Assembly: GCA_020055645.1 (NCBI GenBank)
Contig: CM034546.1
Location: 99,448,001-99,512,000 of the forward strand
Direction: 5' to 3'
Origin: Tomocerus qinae
Lineage: Eukaryota > Arthropoda > Collembola > Entomobryomorpha > Tomoceridae
Length of the DNA: 64,000 nt
Shown: positions 39,101-50,625 of the stretch, piece after piece
How positions within the stretch are numbered: position 1 is the stretch's first letter
How the letters are laid out: each line of letters opens with the position of its first letter
Notes under the pieces: model-generated
Databases searched by the model: none
What the model was told of the DNA's origin: nothing
What the model saw: only the letters and a program-made list of their open reading frames with translations
Translations under genes and position numbers: made by a program

Positions 39101-42100
39101 AGAAAATAAATTCAAATTGCACATAAAGTTGTATCTTAGCGTAGTAGGTAGCTGGGCACGGATGCGTATCTAACTCTATGAACGTTTTCCTTTGCAGTTG
39201 TCAAGTCGCCATCGTCAGTACGTACCACTGCTTTTGACTCCACTCAGAAGTCTGAAATTCTTTAGAATTTCCAATTAGTTCGTCAGCTATAGTGTAAATA
39301 TGTCCAAACACTACCTACCTACTAAAGTTCGCTATTAATTTTGTTTTACGTTGAAAGATTTATATCTGAAAATAGCAAACTTGACATTACCTCTGGGCAT
39401 ATAGATACACATTATTAGTGTACGTTCGTTTGCAATGCAAAGTGCAATTTTCTAACATTCGGAATATAAAGCATGGGTTTTATTCTTTTTTAATTGTTTC
39501 ATAAGGAACTTCCATTGTTTATTCTTCTAAACTAAAAGTTTAGACTTCATCTTAGCACAAAATTATTATGTCATTAATTCTGTAACAAGCATCTATACTT
39601 CTATTCTGTTTAACTTCTGCTTTACTTCTTTTTTTTGCTTTTCGGTGGTTTTTTGCTATCTGATTAGACAAACCACTGATTAAAAAAACCGTCCTTGGAA
39701 AGTAGTAAAAATAGTACACTTTACGTACACTTCTTCCAAACAATTCCCTTGAGTAAATGCATTTTCAAGACATGCATTACAAACCCCAACTTTCATCACT
39801 GCATGCATAATTAAAGTCCAAGAAGAAAATATGCGCGAAAAATGAGGGAGTAGGTGCGTAAGTGTATAATAGTCAGCAACCAGCATCAATAGTAGACCGA
39901 GACTAAGGCAATTTGGGTCGTAAAAATTTTCAAATGAATCTCATAAGCAATGGAAAATCCTGTAGGATCATTGTAAACATGTAATCGTCAAGAAGCAAAC
40001 AGCAGTAGAACGTTAATTAAAACTTCCCTAGAGTTATCGTTGGTATCGTGTAAAATAAATTATAATAATCAAGAAAATGAAATTGTGTAACTGAATAAAG
40101 CAGTCCACAAGTAATCAAACCGAACCATCATCAAACATTTTACTAACAAATTTAAATGTTGATAAATCTTTGATGTGTGTTTTTGGGTTTACTTTGAAAC
40201 TTGAAATACATAGAATTAAAGGATATATATTATATGTCTCCTAGTGTTCGAGATTACAAATAATATGGTTGATGGTTGTCATTGGGTTAGTAAGGCTCTT
40301 CAGACTTCAACTGAGGTAATAGAATACTATATTTCATAATCTTTTGGTCGAAGTACTTTACTTACAAGTCATGGATGTAATATTAAATACAAACACGATG
40401 TAGTAATCTTGTAGATATAGGATGACACTAGTTTTATCACTTACATAAAAGGGGGAAAGGTAGAATGGAATTAAATTATATTATGCTGGCACTCACAAGT
40501 ATTTCACGTCTCTTGGGATGAAGTTTAAATCAGGCAGATGCAAATTTTGACAGAAAATTTCATCCGAGATACATACACAGTCACCTTCTTTATCGTCACT
40601 GGGAATTTCCAAGTCATCAAATGCCCCAACTGAAATCAGGATATTTGAATTCCCTTCTTGTAACGCTGTTCTCTCCAGTGTATTTTCATGTAGGACTAAT
40701 TCCATTTCGCTTTGAGTAAATTCTATTTTGCCATTCTTCACATCTTGTTTAATCTCGTCTAAATGAGAGAATATTATAAGGATTACATATGAATTCAATT
40801 TCGCTTTGATACCAGAATCATATAATACACCAATTAGCTGGATTAATCCAGTCATAACCAGTTCAATCAACAAATGGTCACACAGTAATGCACGGAAGCT
40901 GCACTTGTGTTGACATTTTCACTAGTTCCTTTAATTAAGCAGCTCCATTTTCATTACGTGGTCGAGATCGATAGTAGCTATTTTCGGGTTGTCGATAATA
41001 TGACTTGTATTATTATTATTAGAATTACTAGTATCTATATCATAAGTCACAAACAACCGTACTCGTGGTACTTTCTCTTTTCATATGATAACTCTACATG
41101 GAACTTTCACCGATACTTCACGATTTCATTTATCAGAATTTCAATGAACGGGGCAGAATTTCTGAGTTGTGAAAGTTGGGGAAAACTCCGTGAAAAAGAT
41201 TATTATTGATAACGACAGTGTACATTTCTTATGTACTCATCCATTCTAAATTTATTTGTACCCAGAGTACCCACCGAATTAAAATAGATTGTACACTTAA
41301 TGAGATACTCAAATCTATATCCGAGGTCGTTACCATCTTTTCCTTTTAAATTTTGGTAAACCGATACCCATTTCTATTATCCATTGCTTTCTCTATGCTA
41401 ACGAGTACGTAAATATAGTACCGGCTCTCGTTATTTCATAAGCTAGCGTTGTTTCTTTACAATGTTGATATTATTATTCCTAGAGCCTGCCTTCTGCTTA
41501 GTACTTGAAATAGAAGTAACATCTGAAGATCTAGTTTCATCATGTTCTAACAACGACTATCTGTAATCTGATTGTACAGCTGTACATTCACAGTGTAGAC
41601 CATATTAAATATTATGATATTTAGAAGAGCAGTACCTCTACATTGCTACTTAAGTAAATTCAATTACAAACACACTTGTCATTTGTCAAAATTTTGTCTG
41701 AACCTTTTTATTTATGACGTAGGTAAAGAGTATATGCTTAAGTACTATAGGCCAAGACACGGTTTTAAGTACCTATATAATATATTGGACAAGCTTATCT
41801 TGAACAAGTTGCTTTCTCTAGTACCGAAGTCAATTAATACTAGAGAAAGTTGTTAGATGAAAAGAAATCTTTATAGTAACCAAACAAGAGTTTTCTATTC
41901 TGCTCTACACGAGCAAAAATTTCCTTTGTCGCTCTTCATAAAGCTTCTTTAGATCAGATAAAACTTGTATATTATATTGTTTCTCTAAATGTTATGCGAG
42001 AAAATCAAGTTGCTTACATTTACAGCTGCCATTGTCATTCTCCATATCTGCACCAGGTCGTTTTTGAAACATTGCATCCCAATGTAATTTCTCTTGGTGG

Positions 42101-43101
42101 TCCACTGTACAAAAAGTGTCAAAATTGGAAATAGTAGGTAATATAGTAATGCATGACAAAAGAATCGACTAACTGTTGCAGTTATTTATTTATACCATAA
42201 ATAGCAATTTATGGTTTATACTCACTCTAAAGATCAGCCAAAAGGTCTTGAACCAAAATTGTGCAAATACTTTTAGTATGGTGGGATAATGAGAGTTTAA
42301 AACTCATTGTACAGCTCAAAGATTGTAACAAGAGCTTCGAAGTGATCTCGATTTTAGGGAGACTTTAATATCTCCGGCTTTTATTGAAATTCTTTAGATA
42401 TTTCAAATCTTCATTTAATATGTATGTGTCCACACTTGTTGACGATTTGAGCTGTATTTCTCAGTTCTCACTATTACGATATAGTTTACTCCATTTATGA
42501 AGTAATGGTGCCCTATAATGGATTGTTATACATATATATTTATATAGTGCACAATTTGTTTGATATATATGTAGGTAATGGTAATCAGCTTATGTCAAAA
42601 GCGACAAGAAGATGCAATAAATTCCAACATTTAAATTAAAGTTGAAGTATTCGTTCTCTATATAAAAGCGTAGTTATATAATTGGATACTAAGTAGACTA
42701 TATTAAACTAAGTATTTCTATTATTGAACTAAATGTAGAATGTAAGTTAAATCTGTATTCAAATAATCAATTTGAATAGGCTGTTTGTTTCTTATTTTGA
42801 ACAACCAAACAACATTGCTATTATTGACGCTTTCAATCATGCATAAAGTACATTACATTATCTATAAATCAATTTGACTGTTTCCACTTACTGCAGTTAA
42901 CTTCGTCAGATCCATCAGGGCAATCTTGCTTTCCATTGCAAATGGCAAATTGTGGTACACAAAGTGATGGATCTGATGTACATTCGAATTGCCCAAGAGG
43001 GCAAATTGAGTTTTCTACAGCTTCCGACTGCGAATGCCGAGGCGTGCAGCAAAATACAAGATCAATCACTAAAATCCCCGCCCATGGTAGTAACGCGAAC
43101 C
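9176..43101 (-). CDS. Relaxin-receptor-like GPCR (LDLa-LRR-7TM; LGR3/LGR4 type)
   Basis: Exons (5' to 3'): 42892-43101, 42018-42104, 40497-40758, 39012-39080, 36959-37030, 35560-35703, 35272-35343, 34508-34651, 34263-34334, 24323-24394, 23215-23331, 16988-17220, 10339-10833, 9688-9800, 9507-9611, 9176-9373. All phases match; the sum fits 821 residues once one base from a 5' exon is added. Order: LDLa, linker, cysteine N-cap, nine LRRs, a hinge with the family block PHVRSC-GDGISS-ENLL, then seven TM helices. DRY is MDRYLSIV and NPxxY is NPILY; the ECL1/ECL2 cysteines are present. The family couples relaxin/insulin-like peptides to cAMP (fly Lgr3 binds Dilp8). Not found: the 5' exon with start Met, and possibly a tenth LRR (human RXFP1 has ten). 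LGR3 versus LGR4 cannot be decided. The last junction uses a GTAATG donor; a GTCCTT donor 24 bases downstream would also keep frame. Confidence 0.9.
9688..17220 (-). CDS. LGR exons: seven-transmembrane domain
   Basis: Exon 16988-17220 encodes TM1-TM2 (VFGNLFVI; NLAGADLLMG). Exon 10339-10833 encodes TM3-TM6 with MDRY. Exon 9688-9800 encodes TM7 with NPILY. The intron between the first two (10834-16987) hosts the opposite-strand pseudokinase gene. The cytoplasmic tail continues in 9507-9611 and 9176-9373. Confidence 0.92.
10840..12760. other. Non-coding part of LGR intron
   Basis: AT-rich with no convincing coding sequence. An open stretch around 12221-12480 ending at a strong donor (GTGTAAGT, 12478-12485) might be an ectodomain exon of the pseudokinase gene but cannot be confirmed. 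Confidence 0.35.
12770..15928 (+). CDS. Membrane receptor-tyrosine-kinase-like pseudokinase, nested in LGR intron
   Basis: Resolved exons: 13343-13947, 14030-(about 14160), 14739-14850, 14941-15072, 15171-15391, 15802-15928. An open stretch at 12771-12890 with good splice sites is a possible 5' exon; the start is not found. Exon 13343 encodes one TM helix (FFISIIMFVVIIATLIM), a juxtamembrane segment and the kinase N-lobe. VAIK lysine and the alpha-C glutamate (SEAKIL) are present, as are the hinge (LVLEYCPKG) and the C-lobe SDVWSFGV and KKCWHRELKERP. Altered: the glycine loop (KTGDNFAVSKG), HRDLAARN becomes HGNLATKN (catalytic Asp to Asn), DFG becomes QFT, and APE becomes AVE. Split-kinase architecture resembles VEGFR/PDGFR/FGFR. 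Predicted catalytically dead signalling scaffold. No clean donor ends the kinase-insert exon before an in-frame TAA near 14164, so a broken gene or missed junction is possible. Confidence 0.8.
15991..15996 (+). terminator. Poly(A) signal of the pseudokinase gene
   Basis: AATAAA lies about 63 bases after the TAA stop at 15926-15928, at a normal 3' UTR distance. This supports that the gene ends here and is transcribed on the plus strand. Confidence 0.6.
15997..16987. other. Non-coding LGR intron sequence
   Basis: Nothing coding or repetitive was recognised between the pseudokinase poly(A) signal and the LGR TM1-TM2 exon. Confidence 0.4.
17221..20581. other. Non-coding LGR intron sequence
   Basis: About 3.4 kb of AT-rich intron. 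No exon with splice-site support and no repeat family was recognised. Confidence 0.4.
20582..20822 (+). mobile_element. Short retroposon (SINE or truncated LINE) with 13-bp target duplication
   Basis: The direct repeat aatgtaacttcat occurs at 20582-20594 and 20810-20822, flanking 215 bp. The insert ends in a stem-loop (GCTCC-AT-GGGC-aaaat-GCCC-GTA-GGGAGC, about 20762-20791) followed by a TAAA-type tail. Tail plus target duplication is the hallmark of target-primed reverse transcription. A 3' hairpin before a simple-repeat tail is typical of non-LTR elements, whose reverse transcriptase recognises it. No coding sequence is inside. Confidence 0.75.
20823..23214. other. Non-coding LGR intron sequence
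   Basis: AT-rich. Short open frames, for example 21032-21274, lack ATG starts or splice context and resemble no family. Confidence 0.4.
24395..25478. other. Non-coding LGR intron sequence left of the Harbinger element
   Basis: No coding signal; it includes a short ACAACAACAACA run near 24460. Confidence 0.4.
26131..26319. repeat. 22-bp minisatellite in the nested element
   Basis: About eight imperfect copies of a 22-bp unit of the form tgagcataatatgctatcat plus gt. Related TTGAGTA motifs also recur in the flanking parts of the same element, so the array probably expanded from the element's own sequence. Confidence 0.75.
26515..26907 (-). CDS. Small spliced ORF in nested element, possible SAM-like fold
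   Basis: Exon 1 is 26845-26907 (ATG at 26907; donor ATG|GTGAGG). Exon 2 is 26515-26712 after a polypyrimidine tract and CAG. Both are in phase 0 and give 86 residues. The C-terminal half (GLEDLMFAI-LVP-VGNRLKIL) has the leucine/glycine pattern of the end of a sterile-alpha-motif domain; the N-terminal half (SAVENILHASNLGPLL) is compatible with SAM helix 1. The similarity is by eye only. It is not a transposase. It could be a remnant of an accessory protein of the parent autonomous element or a captured host exon. Confidence 0.45.
28381..29545 (-). CDS. Harbinger Myb/MADF-like DNA-binding protein
   Basis: Exons 29307-29545, 28698-29025 and 28381-28598; phases match and they give 261 residues. 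The N-terminal 80 residues form a Myb/SANT-like domain (ALLQEVESHNPF, TIWEDIASKL, CKKRTTELLDEF). The middle is basic then acidic and serine-rich. The C-terminal third is a charged coiled coil (ELELAKEKQNFEMEQKRLEL). In PIF/Harbinger elements this second protein brings the transposase to the ends and the nucleus. It converges on the transposase, with stops 134 bases apart. Confidence 0.82.
29772..29814. repeat. Perfect 19-bp hairpin abutting the Harbinger right end
   Basis: The left arm at 29772-29790 (atatttcaggttacaaata) and the right arm at 29796-29814 are exact inverse complements with a 5-base loop. It begins inside the target duplication directly outside the transposon's right terminus. 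Confidence 0.85.
30250..30335. repeat. Small imperfect foldback
   Basis: gtgttgccatttaatatat and a downstream atgtatttaatggcaacac form an imperfect inverted pair about 75 bp across. It may be a tiny MITE; no target duplication was recognised. Confidence 0.35.
30346..31115. repeat. 86-bp tandem repeat array
   Basis: The phrase ggtggcgacaaaagactta recurs with an 86-base period at about 30432, 30518 and 30604, with a more diverged copy before. Degraded copies continue at about 30730, 30935 and 31060 (ggaggcgcccgaagatttgg). Identity falls outward from the central three copies, as expected when unequal exchange refreshes the centre. Open frames across it are by-products. Confidence 0.8.
31116..33356. 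other. Non-coding LGR intron sequence
   Basis: AT-rich. No exon or known repeat was recognised. Confidence 0.4.
33357..33549. mobile_element. MITE with 43-bp terminal inverted repeats
   Basis: Positions 33357-33399 and 33507-33549 are inverse complements at 41 of 43 positions (outer end AGGTTAG). A perfect 11-bp hairpin (GGAGGACAAAT with inverse) sits at about 33411-33438. It is 193 bp long with no coding capacity, a typical non-autonomous DNA element. The target duplication is not clear (flanks cttaag / gttacc), so the superfamily is undecided. Confidence 0.82.
33630..33775. repeat. Two-copy 72-bp tandem duplication
   Basis: cacatgcgtgcaactac and the following sequence through ctctttc-ccagga occur at 33641 and again at 33713, nearly identical. 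A recent local duplication in the intron. Confidence 0.8.
34263..40758 (-). CDS. LGR exons: LRR N-cap and leucine-rich repeats
   Basis: Exon 40497-40758 carries an acidic linker and a cysteine N-cap (GDCVCISDEIFC). The repeat exons that follow are 69, 72, 144, 72, 144 and 72 nt, all bounded by phase-2 introns cutting the same leucine codon, so each encodes one or two whole repeats. One further 72-nt repeat exon sits at 24323-24394 beyond the transposon-filled intron. Confidence 0.88.
35704..36958. other. Non-coding LGR intron
   Basis: No coding or repeat signal was seen. Confidence 0.4.
37031..39011. other. Non-coding LGR intron
   Basis: No exon with LRR pattern and splice sites was found. 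A missed tenth LRR exon remains possible here or in 39081-40496. Confidence 0.35.
40759..42017. other. Non-coding LGR intron
   Basis: No coding or repeat signal was seen. Confidence 0.4.
42892..43101 (-). CDS. LGR exon: LDL-receptor class A module
   Basis: It begins after an ACAG acceptor in phase 1 with a hydrophobic run (FALLPWAGILVIDLVFCC) that looks like the end of a signal peptide or anchor. Then come six cysteines in LDLa spacing and the calcium-binding DCPDGSDE motif. In relaxin receptors this module is needed for signalling rather than primary ligand binding. No in-frame ATG lies in this exon, so an upstream exon must supply the start. Confidence 0.9.
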
Positions 43102-46100
43102 CTGTTTAACATAATTGACATATAGGACAAATTGTTTAATATATATGCTGTAGACGTGTGTGATAATTATATGCACATTTGAACTTATGTGTCTCTAATT
43201 TACTGCTTACGGCATTCGTTGTTTTATTTCATGCGATTTTTGTAATTTATGCAGGAGTACACATCATATCAATCTTGACAAATAGTTTTGAAGTATATAA
43301 TATGAATTACCCTTTATGCGTCATAATAACAGTCTTACTGGCTAGTGACTGATGTCAGTGTTTAGGATAATGTAATAGCCAAAGGGCAAAATATAAAAAC
43401 ATCTGTAGTCTGGATGAGCTTTGAGGGTTAACATCAAAGAGAAAAATGCTTTAACATAATCCAATGTGGAATCATAGGAACAGATTAGGCATATTCAGTC
43501 CAGAAAAGGAAAGGATGATCTTTTCTTAAACTACGGTCATAAGTCATGTCATATTCTGCTTGGGGAAAACTAAATATCTAGTCCATTTTGTTAGTTACAA
43601 AGATTCTATAGGGACTTTCTCTTGGTTTATTTAGACGTCTTCCAGTTCGTCTCTTGCTTACTGATAGGTGTATATTACATTACCGTACATAGAGTATGGG
43701 ATGGAGTCCCTTTTCGTATTACAACTTTCACCATGTAAAAAACTCTCGCGTGTAAATGATGTGAAAGTATAACTTTCACCATGTTGATTTCATGTTTAAG
43801 TTTTATATAAAGTCAAAAACAACATGCTGAAAGTCCAATGAAAGGCTACTAGCTTCCCGTTCGCCATGTATGAAATACACAAATTTACATTAGGTATTAT
43901 CTTTTCCTGGATGAGCTCTGTAATATTTACCTTTCGTCGAATTTCCTAGAAACACTCCAAAAATTCCAAACTTGCGACGTATAATGCAAATTAAAAATCT
44001 ATGTTCACAAACAGGAAATTCATGTCATTTCTTTTGGCTTTGAAACTTTGTAATTAGAATAAAAACTTTTTCCACATCAACTGCGTGGGATGTTATTTGT
44101 ATCTATGTATTGACATGCACATTTACTACCTAATTATAATAAAAGTCACTGAGTGATTGAAAATATTTAGGATGTGGTAGAAATGACAAAGGCAGCAAAG
44201 TATAGAATGCTTGCATAACCGTATCCACCGATCGTCAATTTCTAATGATGTATTTAATCTAAATGTGAACGGTTGCGTGACTGATTGCCAATTTAAAAGA
44301 CGGTACTGTTTGCATGCCCATCACAGGTACTGCTCTTGACAGATAGAAGAAGATGAGCAAAACTTTAATCACATTTATATCAAAATGCTGAGTAGTTAAT
44401 TGACACCTAACTGATAGATATTCTACATAATTGAAATCCCAAATAAGATACTGATGATAAACGATTCACGGAAAAAGTATGACTGTATATCTATAGACAT
44501 TCTTAGGAACCTTTTGATCTTTAATATTGAAGGTCTGATGGTACGTATTTACGTAGAAACCAAAACTTCCAAATCTCTTTTCTTATTGGGCAATGTAGGA
44601 AGAAATAATAGGGTAGTTACAGATATATTATGCTTTTTTAAGCGTGCGTGGATTCTATATCATATTACCATATATTACTACTGCATGTACATTGCTTAAT
44701 GCTGAGCGATACATTAGAAATCCTTGATAAAACTTAATAGCAACAATTAGAGCATTTGCACATTTAGGACATAATCTTATTGGGTAGGGTAGTTTAAAAA
44801 AAGTGTCTAAAGGTACGGGGTACAATTAAACATCTATAAAGCATCTTACTATAACATTTTCTTAAACGAAATGAATCTGCTGGCATTCGGCTACTTCAAG
44901 GTAATTTTAATTAAATGAAGCGAATTTGATGCCCAAATATGTGAACTATATACATTTCATTCCATTTAGTACTGTCTAAAGTATACAAAAGTCTGTGGCT
45001 TTACGTATTATGTTGCTCTCAACTTCAACCTTCGGCTTCCTGGTAAGTTTCATGTGAGTTGAGACTGGGCAGTGCATTTCAAAGGATTAACATACACATA
45101 CCACAATGAATATATGTAGTTACTGTTTCTTTGATTAATCACTGCTCTTTCCAACATATCTTACTAAATACAGAGCAGTAGAATGAAATGGATACAAAAG
45201 CAGACTATTATTATTAGTAGAAAGCTACATCATTAGCGTCTCTGTTGTGGTAGCTGCTGCAGCATCCAACTTTCCTTTTCTTGTGAACTACAAAAGGACA
45301 AACACGACGAACGACCACGAGAAAAGATTACGCTGGAGAATTCATACTGGCTATACGGGAATATGGAAGTTCACATATTAAGCTAATTATTGCATGTCAT
45401 AAACTATTACCTATGGCATGTAGTAATGAAACTTCTTGAAAGTAAATTCCAGTCTAAGATTGCACGTAAACAATGTTCATTAGAGTGTTTCTTCTTGGGA
45501 AACTTTTTCATCCCAATATAAAATACGAGAAAAATGGAACTAATGGTCCTTTCTGTGGGCTTACTTTGTCCTCTTATTATTATTATAACTATTATACTGC
45601 TATACTTTGTATCAAGCTACCGAAAAGAGACTAGAAATCACAGACAAAATTCCAATTTGATTAACTATGGGAATTGTCACTACCTACGTATCTACATGCA
45701 CACATATAGTAATTTATCTCCTACAAAAATGTCTCAATATACATATTTGTGGTCCCTTTATAATAGTTCCCTGGAATAATCATTCGAATTATAAAGGCTC
45801 GTGTTGCTTTTTGATTTTCTTTGATGCAAAACATGAAATGAGTTACAAGGTACAATAGGGTTGACTATTATATAACCTATACTTTTTTCTGTTGGATGCA
45901 ATAAATAATGCATTTTAGTGAATTGGACGCTTTAGTGTCAGTTTATGCTTCCTCGGAGAGAATGTTATCTATGCACGATGCATACTGTTAAACTTTTGAT
46001 GTTATGTACGAAAATGTGACACAAATAACATGACAGTACTATATACAGAATGTTCAATTTCTCATAGATGTACAACGAAAAGCACTAATAATCATAAATA

Positions 46101-49100
46101 CCAAAAATACTACAATACATCTTCATCATTATTTACCATCACTTGCGGGGCTTGGTTGTGTCGGGTGAATGTTTAGAGAAGTTACCTAAAAAGACATGGG
46201 GCTTTGTGTCAGTTCTTTACATTTTCAATGGTCATTGTCCCTGACTAGGAGCATAAGCAATGTTTTAACTGAAGATAAGCTTCAAGCTTCGGTAATGATG
46301 TATTAGATTAACTAGATTAGGTAAGCAGTTGCAGATTGCAGAGTAGAAATGAATAGATTGTACTAATAATATACTAATAAAATGTTAATAGTATTGAAAT
46401 ACCTGAAGATGAGATTAGTGATGAAGATTTCATTTTGTCAGATTTCAGGATTTGACTTAATAATTCTAAACTCGTAGATATTTGGTTAATATATGCCAGT
46501 TTTAGCAAGACACTTTAACACAATCCGTTTTCAATATGCAGAAATTTGCGATTTGCAATATAAATGTTAATCAGAAAATCAGAACACAGCTAAATGCAAG
46601 TCTATCAAAAACACGGTAATTCATATTATGTCCACTATTACCCACTGTTGGCATTTTTGACTTTTTATTTAAAACTGTGAGAACAAAGAAATGTGATTTA
46701 CACCCAAATTCAGGATTTAGAATCGAGTCGAAGTAGTCGTATTACTTCCTCAAAATAAAAGGGAGCAAAATATTTTCAATACTTCATATGTGACAATACT
46801 ATTTACGAGATTACAAGTAGTATGATATGTCTTTAGAAATGTCAAAAGAGTAAATCCACTCAAAATGCTTTTACTACTACACAAGACGGAAAACACACGC
46901 TTTCTTTGGTGGTGTGAAATCTGGAAGAGATGAATCGGTGAAAGTACAACTTCAACTGATGTAGCCCAGAGCAGATATCTTGGTCTTGTCTCAACTTTTC
47001 CGTCGGACCTCTACCCATTGAAATGCATAGGATAGGTAGTTGAGCACAGGGAAAGTGTACGCTGGGAGAAAGTTTAGACTTTTGCTGCTCTTCTCCTGAG
47101 TGACTTTCTCCTACTGCCAAGTTCGACTGAGTGAACCGACAAATAAGTTTAAACGCGATTCCGTTTTGGCTAAGCCCTATCTCTACCTTCTAGCAACAGG
47201 AAAGCTCTCAGACTGGTATATGACATGGAATTCCACGGGGATATTAATACCAAAAGCATTATTCAGTTCAGTAAAGCAAAACTCGACTAAAAATTCCTTT
47301 CCTTTTCACTGTAGAAATAATATGATTTTACAATATATTCTTATTGTACCACATGTAAATATAATATGATGGCATATCTATCCCCTTCAAGCAAGGCACT
47401 CTGGTCAGGGGAAATAGGGATTCTTTAAATTAAATGGTTTTCCATTATCTTAGTATTAATGGATTAACGTTTAAGACTACCATTATCTTGTATTTAAAAA
47501 GGGAATACCTACATTATACATTTGTATGCTTTTAATAGTTAAATGGTAACCTATCGTAAGCGGACTAAATCCAAAGTAATAGATAATCAGTAGAAAGAAG
47601 AGATCCCTCATTAAGCACTAAAACATGATAACTGTTTTCCCAGCTCTAACAAAATTACCTGTCCTCATCAAATAAACAATAGGAAAATAAATATTGAATT
47701 ATCTGACAAACGCAAATATAGAATGCCTTGTTGTTATATGCATCACAGAGTCACATTAAGTATGGTAGTCATTTAAACTGGATTTTACTGCAGAATTAAT
47801 GTGTACCTTGAGTATGTTTTGTGGAAGGGGAAAACGGGGAAATGTATCTTTCACTCAACTTTTCCTGCAATTCAATAATATTACAAATATACAAGCACAT
47901 GAGTGCATGGAAATTGTACTATAAATAAAATTATTAGAAACTGAGCCTTGTGTATGTTGTAAGCACTAATACTTCGCTTCCTCTGATGGGAAACTCCAGG
48001 AAATGATTAGTCAGGTGCGTTCTAATAAGTATCAACCACTGGTTCGGAATATACTCGAGAACATGTTACGGAAGTGTGCTTTGTTGTTTTAAGAAACAAT
48101 CGAATGTATAAGCCCCCTGAAGGAACTGGAATGTTTTTAGCCTTGTTTGAAGTTTTCATTAGTAAAATGACTAGCTTTGGCATCCTGAAAAGATCACTAA
48201 TTAAAATCGTATGTTTGTTCACTAATGAATGTGTAATTGTAAGTGCTAATTAATGAAACAGTACCGACACATAATTTACAAAGTGTACTGAACCATTGTT
48301 TTCTGTAGATGCATATATGTAAACTTTTGTAATACAATTTTATCATTACTATTGTTATAATATATATTAGCCTTTCTAATAATATGCATCTGTAATAATT
48401 ATTCATGGCAATAATGCTGTTATTTGAGAACATATTTATAAGAATTTGTTTAGATCAAAAGACATTTTAGGTCACAGTCAGTTAACATTATGATGAATGA
48501 CTGACTAAATTATACTTCATAATCATCTCAAAACGTAGTCTACAATAAAATAATAGGAAAACAACAAAAGCGCTGATGTATAACGTATAACCGGAAACAG
48601 CCCGCGGCCCAGTCCCGAAGTTTTTACCTCAAGTCATCTTTATACTTACATATCCACACAACGTTTTTTTTAAAAAATAAGTCATCGTTACACTATTTTA
48701 AAAATATTGATGAAAAGATACATAATAACACCCTACAAATAATATAATACTTTGTAGGAGGATGTTTATGTCTGTCTTTATCTCCGATTTAACTGGCAAA
48801 AAGTGATGTAAGATTTAGTCACTTTACACTTCACACAGATAGTCTTTATAACTTATAACACAATCTGCTGATTTATTACATTTATTGGTGAAACAAAGGT
48901 AAGCTATTAACATGCTTTAATTATGTACAAATATGGACAAATGAAATGTTTTTACTCTGGGATACAAAACATCTGCTCAATAACGTAAGGAATTCTTGGA
49001 AAAGAAACGCTAGATATGAGTATAATTCTACTATTAAATAAATATTGAATATATCGCTTATTTTTAGGTAATTAATAATTCTTCTTGACCATTAAAACCC

Positions 49101-49233
49101 ATGTCTGTTGATATGATATAATATATAAGCTAATTCTGTAAGGCTGGTTGGCTTTGTAGTACGGAATCACGCACAGACAGTGTAGCACAAAGTAATTTTC
49201 AAACCAAAACCCAACAATTATATTATGGGGATT
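43102..49233. other. 6.1-kb region upstream of LGR, gene-poor
   Basis: It must contain the 5' exon and promoter of the LGR gene, which could not be located. Open frames here (for example 44454-44699, 46860-47120) show no family resemblance or splice context. No RNA gene or repeat family was recognised. Confidence 0.4.
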
Positions 49234-50625
49234 TCAAAGAACCCAAAAGTAAAGTATAAAGACAAAGACGACAACGAATCCCGCAGCAGCTTTAGCATAG
49301 GCAGACCGTAAATTTAAGTAGGTTGCATCTTTCTTGTATTTTTGTGAGAGGATAGATAAATTTTGAGCTTTGTGATCTAATTCAGATAAAACGGCGCCTC
49401 TATTGATTACATCATCTATGTTTTGAACCATAATGCGTTGCACATCTTGTAACTCAGTGTTAAGGACTGTTAGGTTACGACGGCTTCGAGAGTCTAGAGT
49501 ATTCTTTCTTGCCTTTTGTATGTACGTATCTGTAAACCAAAAAGAATGCTGCATGTTAGCCACAAAATTACTATATTATCAAATGTAAATTGCTGGTATA
49601 TCGTAATAATTTATTTATATGAAAATACAGCATACCAAATTCAATGAAACAATAAGGTCTAGTCACAGTCTGTATTTTCTTCCCAAATTGTGTGGTAAAT
49701 TCGTAGGCCAAATCTTCCAAATAGGTAAAGGCAAGTCTTTTGGAAAAGTTCTTTTCGCATAAACTCAGGTACACAACATCGTTTTCTATCAGATAGCTGA
49801 AAAAAAGAATGTTTCATTGTAAAAATATACAGCTTGTGCTTAAAATATTTACTAGAACTAAACAATTAAACAACTCGTGAGTATTTTACATGCAATAGCA
49901 TATTCATAATATATATTTCAATTGATTTGATTTCCATCAATGGAAGACACGAATGAAGTCAAGGAAAGGCACTGACAATGGCCGGTAACCGGCTATACAA
50001 TAATAGCTACTGTATGTTGGCCGACAGTTATATCATTATATCTGCCTTAGATTCCTTCGTGTCTCGTGTTATTCATTAGCCATTGAGTTCTACTAAAGTG
50101 ACAAAGAAAAACGGCGAATATGCCCCAATAAGCGTTCATAAAATACACATATCTATTTTCTCAGCTATTTTAATATTATAATGAGAAATAAATCAATAAC
50201 TATTCACAAAATTGAAATACTTACTGGAAAATGTAATTTCCGGTTTCAATCGAACATCTAGGTGGACTGGTGGCATTCAAACGGCGGAAGAGCATTTTGG
50301 CTTGCTGTTGGTACTCCATAAAACTTCTTTCGTACTGTAAAACATGAATATATGTGACATAAAGAATTTATTATGAAATAAAATCTAGTTTTAGATTTAC
50401 ATCATTTTCTAAAATTATAATCTAATAATTAATCTAAAAAATAATAATACGAAATTGAAAAAGTTACTTCCCGGATTAGTTTTGGATTAATTTCCCTTAG
50501 TTTTATTTCAAGAAGCAAGAGAGAATTACGGCATTTAAACTTTAACTTACATCTTCATCATTCTGCATAGAAGCAGCCAAGGGCATGGAATCCCTTAATC
50601 TGGTTATCATAGTTAACAGCACCAT
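49234..50625 (-). CDS. Sec22: Vesicle-trafficking SNARE SEC22B
   Basis: Exons 50551-50625, 50225-50334, 49636-49796 and 49234-49529 sum to 642 nt, 213 residues (human SEC22B has 215). It starts [21 protein letters not shown], the conserved longin-domain start; the domain spans residues 1-120 ([21 protein letters not shown]). The SNARE motif, about residues 130-190, contains [23 protein letters not shown], with arginine in the zero layer as expected of an R-SNARE. A C-terminal TM anchor ([18 protein letters not shown]) follows. It acts on the cytosolic face of ER and Golgi membranes in anterograde and retrograde vesicle fusion. The call is close to certain. Confidence 0.97.

Noticed and set aside
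44454..47369. Several 80-90 codon ORFs upstream of LGR
   Set aside because: No domains, no compatible splice signals; expected by chance in this length.
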